In this document: positions 17,615 to 25,908 of the stretch, one piece after another
How the letters are laid out: every line of letters starts with the position of its first letter
Numbering within the stretch: position 1 is the first letter of the stretch
Assembly: GCF_003633775.1 (NCBI RefSeq)
Contig: NZ_RBIN01000005.1
Coordinates: 124,001 to 188,000, forward strand
DNA: 64,000 nucleotides
Direction of reading: 5' to 3'
DNA from: Kushneria sinocarnis
Lineage (GTDB): Bacteria > Pseudomonadota > Gammaproteobacteria > Pseudomonadales > Halomonadaceae
Made by a program: the position numbers and the translations under genes
The notes under the pieces: generated by a model
What the model saw: the letters and a program-made list of their open reading frames with translations, nothing else
Told to the model about the DNA's origin: nothing
Database searches by the model: none

Positions 17615-17645
17615 TGTACAAGTATGTACATGAACAAACATGTAC
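17615..17645. promoter_or_regulatory. Nested palindromes covering the GntR start codon
   Basis: TGTACA-AGTA-TGTACA (17615-17630) overlaps a perfect 7 bp dyad GTACATG-N6-CATGTAC (17626-17645). The ATG codons at 17624 and 17630 lie inside. GntR/HutC regulators bind short dyads with GTAC cores, so this is a probable autoregulatory operator for the whole operon. Confidence 0.6.
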
Positions 17646-18337
17646 GATTTGGCAAAAAGCAGCGTGTCGTCGATGAGCTGGGACGTCGTATTCGCAGCGG
17701 TGAGTGGTCTTCGGGCCGCCAGCTACCCGGCGAGCATCAGTTGGCGACCGAATTCAATGTCAGCCGCGGTACGCTGCGTCAGGCGCTGCTGGAGCTTCAG
17801 CGCCAGCAGTACATCGCGACCCAGAGCGGCGTGGGCTCCTTCGTCACCTTCGATGGTATCGCCCTGGATCAACAGCAGGGCTGGGCCCGAGCACTGGCCC
17901 GTTCCGGAGTCCGCATCGTCACCGAACTATTAAGCATTGAATGCGTGCATGACGATGCACTGGCCGATCGCGTCCACTGCAACCGCTTCGTGGAAATCGT
18001 GCGCCGCCGGCGTCTGGCCGAGGGCGAAATCGTCTCGCTGGAACGCTCTCTGATACCGGCGCGCGGCCAACTGTCCAACCTGCCGGAGCACGGTCTTCTC
18101 AACGACTCCATCACCGACACCCTGGCAGCCCATGAGCTGATAGCCGCTCGCGGCGAGCAGTGGTTGAGCATTGCCGCACTCGATGAACAGCAGGCCCAAC
18201 AGCTCAACAGAGCGACCGGGACCCTGTTCATGCAATCGACGCGTCTGACCCTCGATGCCGATGATCGTTTTGTCGAACACGTGACCAGCCTGCTCGATCC
18301 CACCCACTTTCACTTCCATCTGGCCTTTGACTCATGA
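17624..18337 (+). CDS. GntR/HutC-family regulator (YegW-like)
   Basis: 237 aa. The winged helix VVDELGRRIRSGEWSSGRQLPGEHQLATEFNVSRGTLRQALLELQ (about 13-57) is followed by a UTRA ligand domain ending HVTSLLDPTHFHFHLAF. It would sense a small metabolite and control this operon. Starts at 17594 (GTG), 17624 and 17630 are all in frame; only the last two give the family N-terminus, and they sit inside a palindromic operator with no clear ribosome site. Overlaps the next gene by four bases (ATGA), so it is co-transcribed with it, as a local regulator. Confidence 0.86.
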   Translation: MYMNKHVRFGKKQRVVDELGRRIRSGEWSSGRQLPGEHQLATEFNVSRGTLRQALLELQRQQYIATQSGVGSFVTFDGIALDQQQGWARALARSGVRIVTELLSIECVHDDALADRVHCNRFVEIVRRRRLAEGEIVSLERSLIPARGQLSNLPEHGLLNDSITDTLAAHELIAARGEQWLSIAALDEQQAQQLNRATGTLFMQSTRLTLDADDRFVEHVTSLLDPTHFHFHLAFDS

Positions 18338-19371
18338 CCGACTCCCTTGCTGACTCTGATCTGCGTCGCCGGGCGCTGGGGGCCTTTTACGGCCTGGCCC
18401 TGGGCGATGCGCTGGGCATGCCGACCCAGTCCTTCAGTCGCGCCGACATCATCAGCCGCTTTGGCTCGATCGATACGCTCCATGACGGGCCGGCGGATCA
18501 ACCGATTGCGCCCGGCATGCCTGCCGGCTCGATCACCGACGATACCGAACAGGCCGTACTGGTGGCAGAACTGCTGATCAACGGCAAGGGCCACATCGAA
18601 CCCGTGGCCTTCGCCCGAGCCCTGACCGACTGGGAAGCCGACATGAAGGCCCGGGGGTCACAGGATCTGCTCGGCCCCTCCACCAACCGGGCGCTGGCCA
18701 TGATTGCCGAAGGTATCAGCCCCGAGCAGAGCGGCCGGTTCGGCACCACCAACGGTGCTGCCATGCGTATTACGCCAGTCGCCATCGCCACTCCGGCAAC
18801 GCCCCGCGAAACGCTGCTCGAGGCGGTCATCGAGGCCAGCCGCGTGACACACAACACCTCATTGGGGATTGCCAGCGCCGCCGCCGTCGCCGGCGCCATT
18901 TCGGCAGGACTGGAAGGCGCACCACTGGATCAGGCATTGCGTGTCGGACACGAAATGGCTTTCCTGGGCGAGCAGCAGGGCCATTGGAGTGCCGGGGGGC
19001 TGATCTCAGCACGCATCGAGTGGGCACGCCAGCTGGTTCGGGGCCGCGATCAGGCAACGGGCATCGCCCTCATTCATGATCTGATCGGCACCTCGGTCGC
19101 GGCTCAGGAGTCGGTGGTCGCCACCTTCGCCCTCGCCGAACTCGCCGGCGAGGAGCCGCGCTCGGCACTCACGCTGGCCGCCGGAATTGGCGGAGACACC
19201 GACACCATCGCCGCCATGCTGGGCGCCATACTCGGCGCCTGTCATGGTCCCGAGGGCCTGCCTGCTGCGCTGTTAGAACAGGTCGCTCGTGTCAGTCACT
19301 TCGCGCCGGAACCTCTCGTCGACCAGCTGCTGATGCTGCGTCAACACCATGCTCCGACCCACTCAGGGTGA
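18334..19371 (+). CDS. ADP-ribosylglycohydrolase-family protein (YegU-like)
   Basis: 345 aa all-helical Mg-dependent hydrolase. The family's metal residues are intact: LALGDALGMP, SITDDTEQAVL and, late, GIGGDTDTIAAMLGAI. DraG-type members cleave ADP-ribose from proteins, but YegU-like members sit in metabolic operons and are uncharacterised. Here it lies between a GntR regulator (4-base overlap) and an NCS1 permease (5-base gap), followed by a PfkB kinase. I infer cleavage of an N-glycosidic bond of an imported ribosylated compound rather than protein de-ADP-ribosylation. No signal peptide, so cytoplasmic. Confidence 0.85.
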   Translation: MTDSLADSDLRRRALGAFYGLALGDALGMPTQSFSRADIISRFGSIDTLHDGPADQPIAPGMPAGSITDDTEQAVLVAELLINGKGHIEPVAFARALTDWEADMKARGSQDLLGPSTNRALAMIAEGISPEQSGRFGTTNGAAMRITPVAIATPATPRETLLEAVIEASRVTHNTSLGIASAAAVAGAISAGLEGAPLDQALRVGHEMAFLGEQQGHWSAGGLISARIEWARQLVRGRDQATGIALIHDLIGTSVAAQESVVATFALAELAGEEPRSALTLAAGIGGDTDTIAAMLGAILGACHGPEGLPAALLEQVARVSHFAPEPLVDQLLMLRQHHAPTHSG

Positions 19372-19376
19372 ACGCC

Positions 19377-20828
19377 ATGACCTCCAGCGAAGCCTCCTCG
19401 AAAGCAGGACAACTGGAAACACGCGGCATCGAGCCAGCACCGGAAGCGGAGTGTCATGGGCATCCGCTACAGCTGTTCTGGGTCTGGTTTGCCGCCAATA
19501 TCAGTATTCTCGGCCTGCCGTTGGGGGCCACGCTGGTCGTCTATCAGCAGCTGGCGATCTGGCAGGCGTTCATTGTTGCCGTGATCGGTGCCGGGGGCTC
19601 CTTTGCTGTCGTGGGGCTGATCTCGATTGCCGGCCGCCGAGGGCGGGCTCCCAGTCTGACGCTATCACGCGCGGTTTTCGGGGTCCGGGGCAACATCGGG
19701 CCAACGCTGGTGTCGCTGATGTCTCGACTGGGCTGGGAAACGGTCAACACCACAACGGCGGCTTACGCCCTGCTCTCACTCTCCACGATCCTGTTCGGTA
19801 CAGCGCCCACCGCGGGCGAAGTACCACTGCTGACGCTGATTTTCATTGCCCTTTTCGTGACCTGCACCCTGCTGGTCTCGGGCCTGGGGCATGCGACGCT
19901 GCTGGTCATCCAGAAATGGGCAACATGGGGATTCGGCGCACTGAACATCGTGGTCGCCCTGTTTCTGATGGCGACCATCGACTGGCAGGCCGTCGCTGAT
20001 ACGCCGGCCGCACCGCTGAGCGCCGTCCTGATAGGCATCGGCACCATTGCCGCCGGCACCGGCATCGGCTGGGCCAACGCCGGTGCCGACATGTCACGCT
20101 ATCAGCACGGTCAGGTGAAAGGCTGGAAACTGGTCCTTTCCGCCGCCGCTGGTGCGGGCATTCCATTGACGCTGCTGATCACGCTGGGCGGGCTGATTTC
20201 CGCCGGTGACGATCATCTGGCCTCGGCCAACGATCCCATTGCAGCGATCCGGGAGATGCTGCCCGACTGGATGGCCGTGCCCTATCTGCTGGCGGCCTTC
20301 GGCGGACTGCTGCTCTCCAACAACTTGTCGGTCTACTCGGCCGGGCTGACCACGCTTACCCTGGGCCTGCGCATCAAGCGGGTCTATGCCGTGGTCGTGG
20401 ATATCGTGGCCATCTTTGCCGGCTCCATCTACTTCATGCTGATCGCGGGCAATTTCTACGGCCCGTTCATCTCATTCATCAGCCTACTGGCCGTGCCCAT
20501 CACCGCCTGGGTCGGCGTGTTCCTGGTGGATCTGATCCATCGTCACCACTACTCCGGCCCGGATCTGCTCGATGTCACCCCCTCGAGCGCCTACTGGTAT
20601 CGCGGCGGTATCGAATGGCGCGCCTTTGCCAGCTGGGCACTGGCGATCGTGATCGGCTTCTGCTTCACCAGTATCGGCGTTGGCGATCATGTCTGGTTTA
20701 CCGGGGTACTGGCCGACAGCTGGCTGGGTCGCAACGGCCTGGGCTGGATCGCCACCTTCGTGGTCGCCGCCGGCAGCTATGGCCTGTTGGGCAGCGCTCG
20801 CCATACCACCTACCAGGAGGCCCGATGA
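19377..20828 (+). CDS. NCS1-family nucleobase/nucleoside permease
   Basis: 483 aa inner-membrane protein with about 12 hydrophobic segments. The start HPLQLFWVWFAANISILGLPLG and the WANAGADMSRYQ segment are diagnostic of the NCS1 (CodB-type) family, which imports cytosine, purines, allantoin, hydantoins, thiamine precursors and some nucleosides. AGGGTG lies seven bases before the ATG, which overlaps the upstream region by coupling. In E. coli the equivalent operon has an unrelated nucleoside:H+ symporter (YegT) in this position, so a purine- or pyrimidine-derived nucleoside is the likely cargo. Confidence 0.87.
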   Translation: MTSSEASSKAGQLETRGIEPAPEAECHGHPLQLFWVWFAANISILGLPLGATLVVYQQLAIWQAFIVAVIGAGGSFAVVGLISIAGRRGRAPSLTLSRAVFGVRGNIGPTLVSLMSRLGWETVNTTTAAYALLSLSTILFGTAPTAGEVPLLTLIFIALFVTCTLLVSGLGHATLLVIQKWATWGFGALNIVVALFLMATIDWQAVADTPAAPLSAVLIGIGTIAAGTGIGWANAGADMSRYQHGQVKGWKLVLSAAAGAGIPLTLLITLGGLISAGDDHLASANDPIAAIREMLPDWMAVPYLLAAFGGLLLSNNLSVYSAGLTTLTLGLRIKRVYAVVVDIVAIFAGSIYFMLIAGNFYGPFISFISLLAVPITAWVGVFLVDLIHRHHYSGPDLLDVTPSSAYWYRGGIEWRAFASWALAIVIGFCFTSIGVGDHVWFTGVLADSWLGRNGLGWIATFVVAAGSYGLLGSARHTTYQEAR

Positions 20829-21754
20829 ACCAGGTCCGTGTGATCCATACCGGCCAGGTCATCATCGACCTGGTGATGCCGATCGATCGGCTGCCTGCCC
20901 CGGGCGGAGACACCGTGGCCCGGGGGGCCACCTTCGAGGTCGGCGGCGGGTTCAATGTCATGGCCGCCGCCGCTCGGGACGGCATGACAGTCGTCCATGC
21001 AGGCGGCCATGGCCGTGGGCGTTTCGGCGACATGGCCCGTGAGGCCATGCGCCGGGAAGGCATCGAATGGCTGGCCCAGATGGATGAAACACTCGATACC
21101 GGCTTCTGTGTCGCGCTGGTGGATCAGGCGGCCGAGCGCACATTCATCACCCATACCGGTGCGGAAATCGGCCACCTCGACGTGCTGTATCGGCTCACCC
21201 CCGAGCCCGGCGATCATGTGCTTGTCAGCGGCTATACGCTGTTTCATGAGACGACAGGCAGGGCCCTGACCGAGTGGCTGGACACACTGCCCGATCAGGT
21301 CCCGGTTATATTCGACCCCGGCCCGATGATCGGTGAACTCTGCCCCGAACGGCTGGAAAAGGTCATGCAGCGCACCACGATCCTCAGCTGCAACACCGAC
21401 GAAGCACGCGCCCTGACCGATACCGATTCACTCAAGGCCGCCACAAGGGCGCTGCCCGCCAGGACCAGTGCACCGTTGATCGTGGTGCGTGATGGTCCCC
21501 GAGGGTGTCATCTGCTAATGGATGGGCACCACCAGCACATCGCCGGCTTCGCCACCCGCGCCGTGGATACCAATGGCGCCGGCGATGCGCATACCGGCGT
21601 ACTGGTAGCCGCGCTTAGCCGAGGCCAAACGCCCGAACAGGCAGCACAACGTGCCAATGCGGCGGCGGCCCTGGCCGTCAGCCGTCATGGCCCGGCCACT
21701 TCGCCTTCGGGGTCCGAGATCGACGCCTTGCTGGCCCATCCTCCATTCCCCTGA
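20825..21754 (+). CDS. PfkB-family sugar/nucleoside kinase (YegV-like)
   Basis: 309 aa ribokinase-fold kinase. The N-terminal glycine motif GGGFNVMAAAARDGMTV and the C-terminal PfkB signature DTNGAGDAHTGVLVAAL (anion hole plus catalytic Asp) are present. It would phosphorylate ribose, a nucleoside or a related sugar released by the upstream hydrolase. AGGAGG precedes the ATG, which overlaps the permease stop by four bases. It ends the operon. Substrates of YegV-type kinases are not established, so the step is inferred from context. Confidence 0.87.
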   Translation: MNQVRVIHTGQVIIDLVMPIDRLPAPGGDTVARGATFEVGGGFNVMAAAARDGMTVVHAGGHGRGRFGDMAREAMRREGIEWLAQMDETLDTGFCVALVDQAAERTFITHTGAEIGHLDVLYRLTPEPGDHVLVSGYTLFHETTGRALTEWLDTLPDQVPVIFDPGPMIGELCPERLEKVMQRTTILSCNTDEARALTDTDSLKAATRALPARTSAPLIVVRDGPRGCHLLMDGHHQHIAGFATRAVDTNGAGDAHTGVLVAALSRGQTPEQAAQRANAAAALAVSRHGPATSPSGSEIDALLAHPPFP

Positions 21755-22115
21755 GCTTGTTCATCAGGCAGCAGCTCACCGACGCCTCCTGCCACGAACC
21801 GAGGGGGCTATTACCGTGATGAGCACGCCGCTGGGAGCATTTTCCATGCCCCGGATTGCCCAGCCAACATTGGCAAAAAATCAACCTGAGCCGCCGCAGA
21901 CCTATTACGAGCCCACTCGGGGAAGCTGGATGAAAAAAGATCATGCCCCCGGGAGACCGTGAAAGGTTTGCCGAAATTCAACAGGAACCGTTGTCATTAA
22001 TGGCAGCGACGCGGGGTTGTTTTGGCCCCTGATCCGGGCATGCCGGTGCACTGCCTGATGTCGTCATCCCCTTCTCGCCCCCTTCAGGAATCGAGTAAAC
22101 CAGTGAGCCCGGGCT
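21755..22115. other. Non-coding gap of about 360 bases
   Basis: Between the PfkB kinase and the leftward tautomerase gene. Short frames only, none with coding character. No convincing terminator, repeat or RNA gene seen. Confidence 0.5.
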
Positions 22116-22484
22116 TCAGCGCTCTATAAAGCTGGCCTGGCCGTCGGCGAAGGACCAGTCGATATCCCGGTTTTCCACGATGGTGATCATCATGTTGTGT
22201 GGCTCGATACCCGGGTCGACGCTCAGCTTGTCGACCACTTGCCGGTAAAACGCTTTTTTCTGGGCGTCGGTCTTGCCCGCACGCATGACCAACGACAGCA
22301 TGACTCGATCCCCGGTGCGGGTCTGGAGCTGTAAGGCATGCTCTGCATATTCAGTGATGAGCTGATAGCGATCATCCTCGGGGAAATCGAGGGCACCAAT
22401 GGCCGCCTCATTAACGCCATTGGCCACGGCTTTTGCATACTGCGTGGATTTGCCAGCGAGTATGGCGATATTGACGAAAGGCAT
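22116..22484 (-). CDS. Tautomerase-fold protein (4-oxalocrotonate tautomerase superfamily)
   Basis: 122 aa. It begins MPFVNIAILAG, so after Met removal Pro is the N-terminal residue, the catalytic base of this superfamily. The later MLSLVMRAGKTDAQKKAFYRQVVDKL and NMMITIVENRDIDWSFADG segments fit the longer members related to MSAD and cis-CaaD. It probably tautomerises or hydrates an unsaturated keto acid; the substrate is unknown. Longer in-frame starts would hide the proline, so ATG 22484 is preferred. It stands alone; the next leftward gene upstream ends at 22652. Confidence 0.8.
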   Translation of the reverse strand: MPFVNIAILAGKSTQYAKAVANGVNEAAIGALDFPEDDRYQLITEYAEHALQLQTRTGDRVMLSLVMRAGKTDAQKKAFYRQVVDKLSVDPGIEPHNMMITIVENRDIDWSFADGQASFIER

Positions 22485-22651
22485 CCTGTTTATTCCATGA
22501 ATAATGTTTGTGAGTTCGGCTGGCCAGCATTGAAGGCAAGAGATCGCGAAGCCCAGACAAGCGCAACCTGTAGTGGCTAAAGACCATTCGGCGATTGCTG
22601 CCAATCAGGCCATTGCGCCATGTATCAAAACGGCCATTCGCCAGATAATCG

Positions 22652-23143
22652 TCAGAGCGCCCCTCGTATCTCCTCCAGAGGTACTTCAACTCGCATATCG
22701 ATGGTATTGGGTTGTACCTGCTGTTCCGACAGACAGTTCAACCACGCCTGCAACGGCGTTGCGCGATAGAAGCGGCGCAGCCCTGAATCAAGGAAATCAT
22801 CCAGCTGAACCTCTTCGTCCGGGTAAAGCAGTTCATGTGCAGCGCAGGCTTCATGCCTGTCCGAAACCACCGCGGCCTCGCAACGCAGATAAAGGCATCG
22901 GCGATTGTTGGTTCCCCGCTCGCGAGTCGAGTCGTAATAGGTGATAAAAACCCGGGGATTGGCAAGAATGTTTTTTGAATGAACGGCCTCGGTCCAGGAG
23001 GACCAATAGATATTGAGGCTCGAATCCGCAATCGCCGTGGCCGGCGTGTTCCACGGTTGCTCACCGCCGATCGTTGCGATATTGGCGTACAGGCAGGTGT
23101 TCAAGAGTTCGACGCAGCGTGCGCCCGAAGCCTGATTTTCCAT
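22652..23143 (-). CDS. Pyridoxamine 5'-phosphate oxidase-like flavin split-barrel protein
   Basis: 163 aa. NTCLYANIATIGGEQPWNTPATAIADSSLNIYWSS is the typical first half of the FMN-binding split barrel, followed by HSKNILANPRVFITYYDS. The C-terminal third (EVQLDDFLDSGLRRFYRATPLQAWLN) is less conserved. These proteins bind FMN, heme or F420; this one is too short and too divergent from PdxH to assign. ATG 23143 follows GGAGG at five-base spacing and is preferred to the in-frame ATG at 23155. Confidence 0.75.
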   Translation of the reverse strand: MENQASGARCVELLNTCLYANIATIGGEQPWNTPATAIADSSLNIYWSSWTEAVHSKNILANPRVFITYYDSTRERGTNNRRCLYLRCEAAVVSDRHEACAAHELLYPDEEVQLDDFLDSGLRRFYRATPLQAWLNCLSEQQVQPNTIDMRVEVPLEEIRGAL

Positions 23144-23198
23144 GGCATCCTCCATTAAGCAGCAGTGTGTTGGTGAAAGACGTGCAGTGCATCCGGGT

Positions 23199-24434
23199 TC
23201 AATCGAGTGCCTGTGGTGGCACGTTTGCTCGGCGGACCCGGCGTCGCTTGAATTGCGCTGGATCGCCGAGCCAGGACAGAACGAAGGCCACCGCCAGCAC
23301 CAGCGCGCCGATCGCAAAGGTCGGACGGTAACTGCCGATGACCGTCGAAAGCCCGGACATGCCGTAGCCGGCACTCGCCTGCGCTACCGCAAACGCGGCG
23401 GTAGCGCGACCCCATAGGCGCTTGTGTTCGAAGGGGCCGACCATTTCAGCCAATCGGCCAGAGGTGAGTGCGACGATGCCCGGGATGAGCGCGCCCACGA
23501 CGATCGATGACAGCGACCGTGTCCAGATACCGATTGCGACAAACGGCAAACCGACTGCCAGGGCTTTGATGATGAATCCCGTCGTCAGGCTGGCCCGCCA
23601 GCCGATGCAGGGCACAATGGCACGCGTGATTATCGGCCCCAGCATCGCGCCCAGTCCGAACAGCGCCCACTGAACGTTGGCAGGCGCCATTCCCTGGCCA
23701 ACTTCGCGGGCGAGATAGTCGACCCAGAACATGGTATGCGGCACAAAACCGATACCGTCACAGGCATAGGCGATGATGACGAGCGCCACGGCCCATCGGA
23801 GTGCCGGATTCGAGGCAGATGTGCCAGAGACAGGCCGGTCGTGCGCCTCGACCGGGTCGGGCAGCCGATAAAGCGCCACGTCGCCCGCAGTGCCGGCAAT
23901 CAGTGTCAAAGCGCCCAGCGCGCACCATGCTACCCATAGCCCGGCGTGCAGCAATGCGGGTACAACCAGGGCGGATAGCAGTGCCCCCAGCCCCAGACCC
24001 ATGAACATCATTGACCCCACGATCGGGTGTCGATCAGCAGCGGTGGCCGCTAGTGCGATCGCGGGTCCGACCACCATCAGCCACGCGCCCGCCAGGCCGG
24101 AGAGCAGCCGCCAGAAGAAGAACCATCCGAAAGGCGCCGCATGCACACAGGCCAGAAAGCTCAGCGCCGCCATACCGAACGATGCCGCGAGCGTAGCGCG
24201 TGCGCCGAAACGCTCTGAAACCGGGTGCGCCGTTACTGCGCCGAGGAAATAGCCCAGCAGATTGGCCGCCCCCAGATAGACGGCGCCCGAGGTCGTGAAC
24301 CAGTGCGCTTCCACGACCGGCGGGATGAGTGCCGTGTAGGCGAAGCGGGTCAGGCCGATGCCGACCAGCGTGGACGCCAGGCCCACTGTGATCGCCGGGA
24401 TAACCGAATGCTGCTCGCGGGTCGTTGCCACCAT
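23199..24434 (-). CDS. MFS transporter, YbfB/YjiJ family
   Basis: 411 aa inner-membrane protein with 12 predicted helices. The beginning VGLASTLVGIGLTRFAYTALIPPVV and the helix GAANLLGYFLGAVTAHPVSERFGAR identify the YbfB/YjiJ subgroup, whose substrates are unknown. ATG 24434 is preferred over a longer reading from 24485 because the latter adds Arg/Ser-rich residues. It is divergent from a LysR gene with an intervening dyad, which suggests control by that regulator. The split-barrel gene downstream (56 bases away) may be co-transcribed. Confidence 0.83.
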   Translation of the reverse strand: MVATTREQHSVIPAITVGLASTLVGIGLTRFAYTALIPPVVEAHWFTTSGAVYLGAANLLGYFLGAVTAHPVSERFGARATLAASFGMAALSFLACVHAAPFGWFFFWRLLSGLAGAWLMVVGPAIALAATAADRHPIVGSMMFMGLGLGALLSALVVPALLHAGLWVAWCALGALTLIAGTAGDVALYRLPDPVEAHDRPVSGTSASNPALRWAVALVIIAYACDGIGFVPHTMFWVDYLAREVGQGMAPANVQWALFGLGAMLGPIITRAIVPCIGWRASLTTGFIIKALAVGLPFVAIGIWTRSLSSIVVGALIPGIVALTSGRLAEMVGPFEHKRLWGRATAAFAVAQASAGYGMSGLSTVIGSYRPTFAIGALVLAVAFVLSWLGDPAQFKRRRVRRANVPPQALD

Positions 24435-24519
24435 GAAAATCTGCTGTCGCGGTCGTGAACTGCGATCAAGACTAAGCGACGTCAATTTTCATTTAAAACG
24501 ATTTAAAGAGATGATAAGA

Positions 24520-24534
24520 ATCACTTTCAGTGAT
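24520..24534. promoter_or_regulatory. Dyad in the MFS-LysR divergent region
   Basis: ATCACT-TTC-AGTGAT, a perfect 6 bp inverted repeat 13 bases before the LysR ATG, in an AT-rich divergent promoter region. Candidate LysR or other operator. Confidence 0.4.
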
Positions 24535-24547
24535 CATGAGGGCTGTC

Positions 24548-25414
24548 ATGCAACTGCACTCGCTACGCCTGTTCGTCGCGGTGGCCGACAACGCCAGTTT
24601 CAGCGCCGCTGCTAAACAGATGCACACGGTTCAATCCAATGTCACGGCCCATATCAAGAAGCTGGAAAGCGAACTGGGGGTGACGCTTTTTGAGCGCCAG
24701 AGCCACATTCATCTCACCCCGGCGGGTCATACATTGATCACCCATGCCCGACGGACCCTCGCCGCTCACGACAATGCCCGGGCCGCCTTCCAGACGTCAG
24801 AGGCGCCCCGTGGTGTATTGCGTATCGGCTCGATGGAGAGCACGGCTGCTGTGCGGCTACCGGATCTGCTGGCGATCTACCACAAGCAGTATCCCCTCAT
24901 CGATCTTCGCCTGGTCACCGGCACCACAACCGATATTGTCACGCAACTTCTGGACGGCACGCTCGACTGCGCTTTTATTGCGGGTTCGGCTCCTCATTCG
25001 AAGCTTCATTCCCGCAAGGCATTTCAGGAATCGCTCGTATTGGTCACCAGCGACCCGATCGAGGCCATGCCTTCCAGTGACGAGTTTTTGGAGACGCCGT
25101 TTCTGGCATTCAGACAGGGTTGCCATTATCGACACTGTATCGAGCGCTTGCTGGCCCGTCAGGGCATCGCCGGAGGTCGAATATTCGAATTCGGCTCGAT
25201 TGACGGCATCCTGGGATGTGTAGCAGTAGGCATGGGGTATGCCCTGCTACCGAAGGCGATCGTAGAAGCGCAACAATCCCGCTTTGCCATCCATTATCTT
25301 GAACTGCCCGAGGACATTGGCCATGTAACAACGTGGTTTGCAGCCACAACCCCCGACGGCTGGTCACCAGCACTGGTCTCATTCGAGCGAATGGTTCAGA
25401 CACTCCAGAAGTGA
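24548..25414 (+). CDS. LysR-family regulator, divergent from the YbfB-like transporter
   Basis: 288 aa. The helix-turn-helix MQLHSLRLFVAVADNASFSAAAKQMHTVQSNVTAHIKKLE opens the protein, followed by LFERQSHIHLTPAGHTLI and a full effector domain to ERMVQTLQK. It resembles the regulators paired with YbfB/YjiJ-type transporters. It probably activates or represses the divergent MFS gene in response to the transported compound. ATG 24548 gives the family start. Confidence 0.88.
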   Translation: MQLHSLRLFVAVADNASFSAAAKQMHTVQSNVTAHIKKLESELGVTLFERQSHIHLTPAGHTLITHARRTLAAHDNARAAFQTSEAPRGVLRIGSMESTAAVRLPDLLAIYHKQYPLIDLRLVTGTTTDIVTQLLDGTLDCAFIAGSAPHSKLHSRKAFQESLVLVTSDPIEAMPSSDEFLETPFLAFRQGCHYRHCIERLLARQGIAGGRIFEFGSIDGILGCVAVGMGYALLPKAIVEAQQSRFAIHYLELPEDIGHVTTWFAATTPDGWSPALVSFERMVQTLQK

Positions 25415-25434
25415 TGGTTTGCCAGGGACACAGA

Positions 25435-25645
25435 TCAGCCTTCCTGATATCCACCCTCTGCCGCCTCCATCCACTGCCGACAGACTGCGATCACCGTGTA
25501 ACGGAACCAGCGATGAGCCGGATCGGCGCCGAGCCTCGGGTGCCACAGCGCCGAGATCATGAAACTCTGCGCTGGCAGGGGGCAGCTCGAACATCTTAAG
25601 CGCCTGCGCCTCCTCGAAGGCCGGCGCGGGAAGCAGGCAGGAGGG
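25435..25645 (-). pseudogene. C-terminal fragment of a LysR-family regulator
   Basis: Read leftward, one frame gives RAPAFEEAQALKMFELPP and the next frame continues QSFMISALWHPRLGADPAHRWFRYTV to a stop at 25435-25437. The pattern (WHPR...DPAHRWFR near the end) is the standard C-terminus of LysR regulators. The helix-turn-helix and most of the effector domain are absent, and the fragment changes frame near 25560. A decayed remnant at the border of an accessory segment. Recognition rests on motif memory only. Confidence 0.5.
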
Positions 25646-25857
25646 AGGGAATGTTGGCGTGAGGCGACGTTTCACAGGAAAGCCAATTCGGCAAAGGCAA
25701 TAGTGATGCCCAATCGGGTGGGTAGACAGCCTCTTTATTCAAGCGATAAAGATGGTCTATTTTCAGCCAATAGCGGATCGTGCTTCGAGCTTGAAGGCTT
25801 CAGTTTATGTCGCTACTCGAGACGGGGAGAGGCGCCCTTCTGGCGTCTTAGCTACGC

Positions 25858-25894
25858 GCGCCCACGGGCCGATCATAGATCGGCCCGTGGGCGC
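25858..25894. terminator. Perfect 17 bp hairpin after the DUF2235 gene
   Basis: GCGCCCACGGGCCGATC, loop ATA, then its exact complement, 15 bases beyond the DUF2235 stop. On the plus strand a T-rich run (ATTTCCTTTCTC) follows; on the minus strand, the direction of the gene, there is none. Probably a terminator working in at least one direction. Confidence 0.65.
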
Positions 25895-25908
25895 ATTTCC
25901 TTTCTCTT

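Larger units (their letters stand above)
25415..25908. other. Gap of about 490 bases holding a gene fragment and a strong hairpin
   Basis: No intact gene. The left half contains the C-terminal fragment of a LysR gene on the minus strand (listed separately) and the right end a 17 bp hairpin. The middle (25660-25850) shows no coding pattern. Confidence 0.5.
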
